A DNA stretch of 64,000 nt from contig NZ_CP040755.1 in assembly GCF_024585285.1 (NCBI RefSeq), positions 2,790,001 to 2,854,000 on the forward strand, given 5' to 3'. Origin of the DNA: Colwellia sp. M166 (lineage in GTDB: Bacteria; Pseudomonadota; Gammaproteobacteria; Enterobacterales; Alteromonadaceae). Under the pieces are notes generated by a model. It did no database searches and was not told the origin of the DNA. It worked only from the letters and a program-made list of their open reading frames with translations. The translations under genes were made by a program, and so were the position numbers. Shown in pieces: positions 59,359-64,000 of this stretch; position 1 is the stretch's first letter; each line of letters opens with the position of its first letter.

Positions 59359-60068
59359 TAGTTTAGTGTTTTGCCTTTGAGTGCCGCTAACATGCTGGTA
59401 ACCAGCACTGATGAGTTAACTGATGCTGTTTCTAAGTAAGCTTCAAATGAGCTTGGTGATTCTTTACCCGCAATGTCTGACATTGAGCGAATAACGACAA
59501 AAGGAGTGTTGAACTGATGACAGGTATGGGCAATAGCCGCGCCTTCCATTTCTACTGCTGCCATGGTCGGAAAATTGGCTCTTGCTTTGGCAATATCTTC
59601 ATCTTTGGTCATAAAGGTATCCCCTGTAGTGATCAAGCCAACCAAGGTTTGAATATTCGCAAGTGAATTAATCCCGATCTTGGCTGCCGCGACCAATTCA
59701 GGATGTGGTATGTATGCCGGTGGGTTGGCAGGCAATTGACCTATTTCATAACCGAAAGCGGTAACGTCAACATCGTGGTAACGAACTTCTGAGCTGATGA
59801 CAATATCGCCTACTTTCAGCGATTGCTCAAAGCCGCCAGCAGAGCCAGTATTAACAACATAATCAGGTTGAAATTTATCAATCAGTATCGCTGTGGCAAG
59901 TGCGGCAGCAACTTTACCGATACCGGACTGAACAATAACCACGTCAGTGCCATCTAATAAGCCTTGGTAAAAGGTATAGCCGGCATGTGTCGATGTATGG
60001 CAGTTTTCTAGTTTAGCTTTTAAAATCGCAACTTCTGGCTCCATTGCGCCGATAATACCTGCTTTCAT
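59358..60068 (-). CDS. mtnN: 5'-methylthioadenosine/S-adenosylhomocysteine nucleosidase
   Basis: Removes adenine from MTA and SAH, feeding methionine salvage and the autoinducer-2 precursor. It has 236 residues: start [22 protein letters not shown] near 77, GDTFM near 153, and the purine-binding loop [11 protein letters not shown] near 170-180, then RSMSDIAG with the catalytic Asp near 197. Coupled to the CobD-like gene by a one-base overlap. Confidence 0.96.
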   Translation of the reverse strand: MKAGIIGAMEPEVAILKAKLENCHTSTHAGYTFYQGLLDGTDVVIVQSGIGKVAAALATAILIDKFQPDYVVNTGSAGGFEQSLKVGDIVISSEVRYHDVDVTAFGYEIGQLPANPPAYIPHPELVAAAKIGINSLANIQTLVGLITTGDTFMTKDEDIAKARANFPTMAAVEMEGAAIAHTCHQFNTPFVVIRSMSDIAGKESPSSFEAYLETASVNSSVLVTSMLAALKGKTLN

Positions 60069-60174
60069 AAATTTAATCCTGTAAAAGTCTTAGTGAGGTG
60101 TTTCGCTAAGTTATGTCTATAGTTTATGCGCGGATTATAACGTGGATTACGCGTAAAATCTTTCTTCAGTATTA

Positions 60175-60203
60175 ACAAAAAAGCAGATCTGTAAATCTGC
60201 TTT
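60175..60203 (-). terminator. terminator of the DUF2726 gene
   Basis: AAAGCAGAT (60180-60188) and ATCTGCTTT (60195-60203) form a 9-bp stem. Read on the minus strand it is followed by T7, so it ends the gene at 60248-60907. Confidence 0.85.
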
Positions 60204-60247
60204 AAGTTTATGGTATGGGTACATACCCATGAAGTATCATGGGGGGG

Positions 60248-60907
60248 TTAGTGCGGTAGCGCAGCGGCTTGCGGTGAGGCAAGCTGCCTAGCCATTGCTG
60301 GTGTATCTTTGGGCAACATGGCTTGAGCCGCAGCAGGGCTTAATGCGCCAACTGTTCTTGGCCGAGCTCTGACTAAAGGTGCTGGAATAATTCTTCCCTT
60401 TACTTGTGGGGTTGGTGCATTGTTACCGAGTATTCGGCTGTTAATGCAAGCGCGAATTTCATCAATGGTATAATTCGCTTTTACTTTAATTCGAATATGT
60501 GGAATAGCTGCGGCTTCAAGCGCACCACTGACAAACCAATCTTTTTTAACTTTATAACCCTTACCTTGGGTGTCGACTAAGTCAATCACGCCAAGCATTT
60601 TCATGCTGTCGCGTTCACAAATTACAAAGTCTAAATATTTACTATTGGCATTATTTACCGCGGTTTGGCCCGCTCGATTTGATACCCCATTACGAATGCT
60701 AACAATGTCGGCCAGCTTAACGCGATTTATAATGCGATATTTTGTGCCCATTGCTTGTTCAACAAGGTTTTGAAAGTTTTTTTCTGCGGGAGTGAATAAA
60801 GCAGTTTTACGATCGAAAGGAAAAGGAAAGCTATTGTCGTTTAAGCGACTTGCAAGCATAGCAACAATAACAATTAGGCTGATCATGGCAAATAGAATGA
60901 GTTCCAT
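60248..60907 (-). CDS. DUF2726 domain protein with N-terminal membrane helix
   Basis: It has 219 residues. One hydrophobic helix (about 3-17) is followed by a DUF2726 domain (about 35-165: LFTPAEKNFQNLVEQA, the KYLDFVICERDSMKMLGVIDL core, and AAAIPHIRIKVKANY). The D-F-V-I and E-x-D-like residues suggest a restriction-endonuclease-like fold, as inferred for the family. A Pro/Ala-rich tail follows. The start at 60907 has GGAG six bases upstream; the ATG at 60913 directly abuts GGAG and is less likely. Confidence 0.85.
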   Translation of the reverse strand: MELILFAMISLIVIVAMLASRLNDNSFPFPFDRKTALFTPAEKNFQNLVEQAMGTKYRIINRVKLADIVSIRNGVSNRAGQTAVNNANSKYLDFVICERDSMKMLGVIDLVDTQGKGYKVKKDWFVSGALEAAAIPHIRIKVKANYTIDEIRACINSRILGNNAPTPQVKGRIIPAPLVRARPRTVGALSPAAAQAMLPKDTPAMARQLASPQAAALPH

Positions 60908-60995
60908 ATACATCTCCGGCAGTTCAAATTCTTGACGTTTATCTTAGAACATTAGATAAGCAAAAATTGAGCCAGAGATCACACTAAGATCTCAT

Positions 60996-61040
60996 TGGTT
61001 AATTAATTATATCTTAAAGCTTTATATAACTAATTAACCA
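60996..61040. other. long AT-rich inverted repeat
   Basis: TGGTTAATTA (60996-61005) pairs perfectly with TAATTAACCA (61031-61040), and the inside continues with TTATAT and ATATAA. It lies between the dUTPase and DUF2726 genes, both on the minus strand, so it may act as the dUTPase terminator although it lacks a clear T-tract. Confidence 0.55.
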
Positions 61041-61056
61041 TTTGATTTTTATATAT

Positions 61057-61692
61057 TTACTGCTTTGGGTATTTAGCTTCTAAGGCACTATAAAGCTGCT
61101 GTTGAAAATCATCAGCGTTAGCATCTAATGAGTTAACTAAATTTGCTAGCACTTCATTATCTTCTTCACCATGCCATACTTTGATATAGCTACCGTCTTT
61201 ATAGCCGTGATCTTGACGGAAAAAGTTTAAGGTATTTTTACCAACATATTGACGAAACAATTCAGCTAAATCCATTGACGTTAAACGCATACAATCGGCA
61301 AGTGCCAAGGCATCAAAAGCTTGGTTAGTGACCGCTTTTGAGGCCAGCGTTTCTAAAGCAATTTTAAAATCTTCTTCACCGCTATTTTGAGTTAATTCTG
61401 CTGCTAAAGTCTGGCTAATATCAGCAATCGAATCACCACTCATAAGTCGTAAGCTCAAACCGAAATGAAAAATATCAACCAGTTCTAACTGGACTTGTGG
61501 TAGGTCAATTTCTTGATGTTTCCACCACTTCCAACCATGGTGATCAAGCATTTCTGCACACTCAACCCAAATGGCACGATACCATTCATAATTGTTATCT
61601 CGCCATGTTTCACTCACCCGTGAATTCATCGCATCTTGCATTGATAACATTTGTGTAATTTGGTTTTTTGCGGTGCTAAGTAAATCGCTCAT
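61057..61692 (-). CDS. dimeric dUTPase (all-alpha NTP pyrophosphatase)
   Basis: Hydrolyses dUTP to dUMP, keeping uracil out of DNA. It has 211 residues, mostly helical. The metal motif of this family appears as WVECAEMLDHHGWKWW (E-x2-E) near 44-59, with the second acidic pair in QLELVDIFHFG near 68-78. It is unrelated in sequence to the trimeric Dut enzyme; a further dut gene may exist elsewhere. Confidence 0.88.
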   Translation of the reverse strand: MSDLLSTAKNQITQMLSMQDAMNSRVSETWRDNNYEWYRAIWVECAEMLDHHGWKWWKHQEIDLPQVQLELVDIFHFGLSLRLMSGDSIADISQTLAAELTQNSGEEDFKIALETLASKAVTNQAFDALALADCMRLTSMDLAELFRQYVGKNTLNFFRQDHGYKDGSYIKVWHGEEDNEVLANLVNSLDANADDFQQQLYSALEAKYPKQ

Positions 61693-61802
61693 GCTGTTCT
61701 CTATATTTTGGCTAATGTGGTGGCAATAAAAATTTTTGCTGATAGTTTAGCAAGATTAATGGCATTATATAATGAATAATAAAATGATTAAGGATTTTAG
61801 TT

Positions 61803-62135
61803 TTGACAGCTCAAGTTTCAAACGAAACTCAAAGTGAAGCTTTACGTATAGCTAAAGGCACGCAGAAAAAATCTCAAACCAAAGAACAAACGAAATTAAT
61901 TGCCCAAGGTATTGAGAAAGGCATTAGTGAATATAAAAAACAGCAAAAAATTAAAGCGCGCGAACGTGATAAACAACGCAAAAAAGGTTTAGTTGCGAAA
62001 ACGAGTACAACGACAACGGAAGCATTACCATCGACAACCGATAATGCAAAGGTTTCCACCGCAAGCACTAGAGTATTATCAATATTGCCTTGGGTGTTGC
62101 TGATGGTGAGTTGGGGCTATTTTATTTTTGTTTAA
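61803..62135 (+). CDS. DUF2956-type small tail-anchored protein
   Basis: It has 110 residues: a long, very charged helical part (about 8-70, rich in Lys, Gln and Arg), a Thr/Ser-rich linker, and one C-terminal hydrophobic helix (about 90-109). The start is TTG 61803, with AAGGA about 9 bp upstream; no ATG is available near. The N-terminal VSNETQSEALRIAKGTQKKSQTKEQ-like layout matches the DUF2956 family of marine gammaproteobacteria, of unknown function. Confidence 0.78.
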   Translation: MTAQVSNETQSEALRIAKGTQKKSQTKEQTKLIAQGIEKGISEYKKQQKIKARERDKQRKKGLVAKTSTTTTEALPSTTDNAKVSTASTRVLSILPWVLLMVSWGYFIFV

Positions 62136-62239
62136 AGAACACGCGAGTGCTGCTAGTTATCCATATATTCGTCGGGTTAATATCGTGGCTAACTAGTGAT
62201 GATTTTGTAATAAACCAATAATGAGAATGAGAGAAGTAA

Positions 62240-62551
62240 ATGGCTGAGTTAGCAGAAATTAATATAAAAGACATGCAGGAAAATTCTGCTCAGGCTGCTG
62301 ATTTATTGAAAGCCATGAGTAACCAACATCGGCTGTTAATATTGTGTCATTTAGGCGAGAAAGAAATGTCCGTTACTGCGCTTAATAACGTTATTGAGCT
62401 AAGCCAATCAAGTTTATCACAGCATTTAGCGAGATTACGCCAAGATGGTTTGGTCAAAACACGCCGAGAATCTCAGACTATTTTTTACAGCATTGCGAAC
62501 CCTTCAGTGGTGAAGCTGATCAGCTTTTTACATAGTGAATTCTGCCAATAG
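62240..62551 (+). CDS. ArsR/SmtB family transcription regulator
   Basis: Winged helix-turn-helix repressor of 103 residues. The DNA-reading helix is in ELSQSSLSQHLARLRQDG near 53-70. The first helix AADLLKAMSNQHRLLILCHL is typical. It has one Cys at residue 36 and one near the C-terminus, so a thiol or persulfide sensor of the BigR/SqrR kind is possible, but the canonical metal sites are not seen. The gene stands alone between DUF2956 and the AraC-type gene, so its target is not clear. Confidence 0.85.
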   Translation: MAELAEINIKDMQENSAQAADLLKAMSNQHRLLILCHLGEKEMSVTALNNVIELSQSSLSQHLARLRQDGLVKTRRESQTIFYSIANPSVVKLISFLHSEFCQ

Positions 62552-62644
62552 CTGGCACACTAAATGACGAATATGGGCGTTTAAACGACCAAACTTTTGT
62601 GTTATCCCGATGATACTGCAGGTTGCGGTATCACCGGGAGATAG

Positions 62645-63664
62645 TTAATCATTAGTAAATAATTTCTTTCTCACCATAGCGCGATAGGCTTTGGGTGTTA
62701 AGTTGAGTACTTGCTTAAAGAGACGGGTAAAGTTTGCTTGGTCTTGATAGCCGACTTGAAAAGCAACTTCTTGAATTGATAAATTACTTGCCCCTAATAG
62801 GTCTTTTGCCGTTTCTATTTTTAGCTGTTGCCAATATTGCGTGGCATTGATACCCGTGGCGAGTTTAAAGCGACGGGTAAACGAACGTTGGCTGATACCA
62901 AATTGTTGCGCGATATCATTTAACGTCAGCGCTGAATTTAAATTAGTTTTTAGCCAGAATTGTATTTGGCTGATTAATTCATCGGGATGACGATCAACTG
63001 CACCTTCTAAGTAGCGCTGTTCTTCATAAGGTTTTCTTATTTCATGCGAAAAGTTACGTTCTACTTGTTGTGCGGCATTTTGGCCATAAACTTGAAAAAT
63101 AATATGAACGACAATGTCGGCTAGAGCATTTAGGCTAGCTGCACAATAAGTGCGTTCAGATTGGGTGATAAAAAAATCTGGTTTTAAATCTACTTTTGGA
63201 TAATCGCGCTTAAATTGTTCGACATAATGCCAATGAGTAGTTGCTGGGTGATGATCTAAAATACCCGCTTCAGCCATTAAGCAAACCCCCGTACCACCAC
63301 CAATTAAGGTCGAACCTTGCTGCCATATATCACTAAGCCACTGTAGCATTTTAGGTTGTCCGGCGATTGTTGGTCTGGGATTACGCCAGAGGCTAGGGAT
63401 AAAAGCAAAGTCTGGGCGTTGAGCATGGTCAATATCGGTATCTGGTAGTAATTTAATTAAAGCACGGGTGGATATGGGTTTAATACTCTCGGCAACCATT
63501 TGAATTGATAGCCGTGGGGCGTGACGATTTTCCTGTAAAGCTACAGCTTCGCCAGCACGTAACATTTCAACAGGCAGACTGACACTGGTGGCTAACATGT
63601 GATCATAAAGTAGTAGGGCAATATTAATGGTCTTGTCTTGATCGCGTTTAAATTTTGCCTTCAT
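62645..63664 (-). CDS. GlxA-type AraC family regulator with DJ-1/PfpI domain
   Basis: Transcription activator of 339 residues. The N-terminal DJ-1/PfpI-like domain (about 10-200) has IALLLYDHMLATSVSLPVEML and GGTGVCLMAEAGILD, with Cys near residue 128 at the nucleophile elbow. The C-terminal AraC domain (about 235-335) has both helix-turn-helix units, IAQQFGISQRSFTRRFK and VAFQVGYQDQANFTRLFKQV. It is divergent from a ketoacyl synthase gene, which it may regulate; the signal is unknown. Confidence 0.9.
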   Translation of the reverse strand: MKAKFKRDQDKTINIALLLYDHMLATSVSLPVEMLRAGEAVALQENRHAPRLSIQMVAESIKPISTRALIKLLPDTDIDHAQRPDFAFIPSLWRNPRPTIAGQPKMLQWLSDIWQQGSTLIGGGTGVCLMAEAGILDHHPATTHWHYVEQFKRDYPKVDLKPDFFITQSERTYCAASLNALADIVVHIIFQVYGQNAAQQVERNFSHEIRKPYEEQRYLEGAVDRHPDELISQIQFWLKTNLNSALTLNDIAQQFGISQRSFTRRFKLATGINATQYWQQLKIETAKDLLGASNLSIQEVAFQVGYQDQANFTRLFKQVLNLTPKAYRAMVRKKLFTND

Positions 63665-63800
63665 TGGAGCTAATGTTACGTTATTTTTATCATTTGGCTA
63701 TTTTGACATATTTTTTGGCTATATATGAGTATTATTTTTTATAGCTAACTCTTACACTGAGTGATATTAATTATTTAGTTGCAATTTAAAGAGACTTTTC

Positions 63801-64000
63801 ATGACTGCGTTACCGATTATAATTGGCATGGGCGGCATTAATGCTGCCGGCAGAACATCATTTCATCAAGGCTTTCGTCGTATTGTTATCGATAAACTAA
63901 ATGCTGAAGCTCGCCAAGAGACTTTTGTCGGCTTAGCGACCTTAATGAATTTATTGACCAGTCGAGACGGTAAGTTAGTTGATGTCGACGGTACAGTCGT
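63801..64000 (+). CDS. beta-ketoacyl synthase family protein, 5' end only
   Basis: The window ends 200 bases into this gene. The visible 66 residues start MTALPIIIGMGGINAAGR, the N-terminus of a group of long beta-ketoacyl-ACP synthases in marine gammaproteobacteria; the G-I-N-A-A-G-R segment is the part I recognise. The catalytic Cys-His-His region is outside the window. The likely role is condensation of acyl-ACP with malonyl-ACP in fatty acid or polyketide synthesis. AAAGAGA precedes the ATG. It is divergent from the AraC-type gene. Confidence 0.7.
   Translation, partial: MTALPIIIGMGGINAAGRTSFHQGFRRIVIDKLNAEARQETFVGLATLMNLLTSRDGKLVDVDGTV

Overview
The window is a chromosomal core segment of an Alteromonadales gammaproteobacterium, most like Colwellia. 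The grounds are low GC (AT-rich intergenic DNA and codons), the argCBFG-argH(A) order with the lyase/acetyltransferase fusion typical of marine Vibrio/Moritella/Shewanella relatives, the murB-birA-coaX-tRNA-tuf order, and E. coli-like ribosomal and RNA polymerase proteins. The species call is an inference; no 16S rRNA gene is present.

Layout. 1-732: C-terminal end of an unrecognised protein. 841-9763: a complete arginine pathway, with argE divergent from argC-argB-argF-argG-argH(A)-argA, closed by a strong terminator. 10025-13931: three genes of polysaccharide export (outer-membrane protein, Wza-like protein, Wzc-like tyrosine kinase) with no glycosyltransferases. 14002-16732: murB-birA-coaX, each overlapping the next. 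16867-18522: four tRNAs (Thr, Tyr, Gly, Thr) and the first tuf. 19108-20838: a K+/H+ antiporter lying between tuf and the usual tRNA-Trp/secE/nusG. 21138-33647: trpT-secE-nusG, rplKA, rplJL, rpoBC. 33855-38299: rpsL-rpsG-fusA and the second tuf. 38447-39674: a uspA gene between inverted copies of a dispersed repeat. 40254-41578: norE/norF-like genes and a small membrane protein. 41731-45728: epimerase-like protein, a small unknown, anmK and a MepM-type peptidase, all on the minus strand. 45886-47085: tyrS. 47515-55467: the nitrous oxide reductase cluster nosR-nosZ-nosD-nosF-nosY-nosL. 55552-64000: lipoprotein, RraB-like, TRIC-like, rhodanese, CbiB-like, mtnN, DUF2726, dUTPase, DUF2956, ArsR-type and AraC/GlxA-type genes, and the start of a ketoacyl synthase.

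How the genes work together. The left block makes arginine from glutamate and carries two possible N-acetylglutamate synthases. The centre is translation and transcription machinery with recognisable promoters, L10 leader and terminators. The nos cluster is a complete set for periplasmic N2O reduction by a Tat-exported (clade I type) NosZ. nosR and the norE-like gene both have a TTGAT-N4-GTCA(T/C) site about 41 bp upstream of a predicted start point, which suggests shared FNR/DNR-type control.

Most notable non-genic signals: a family of short palindrome-ended repeats (ATACCAA...TTGGTAT), one in the rplL-rpoB gap and two larger inverted copies around uspA; a gene-conversion mosaic between the two tuf genes with pieces of tuf 3' sequence beyond both; and a perfect 17-bp palindrome over the predicted nosR start point. 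I found no CRISPR array, prophage, intact insertion sequence or convincing wholly new system.
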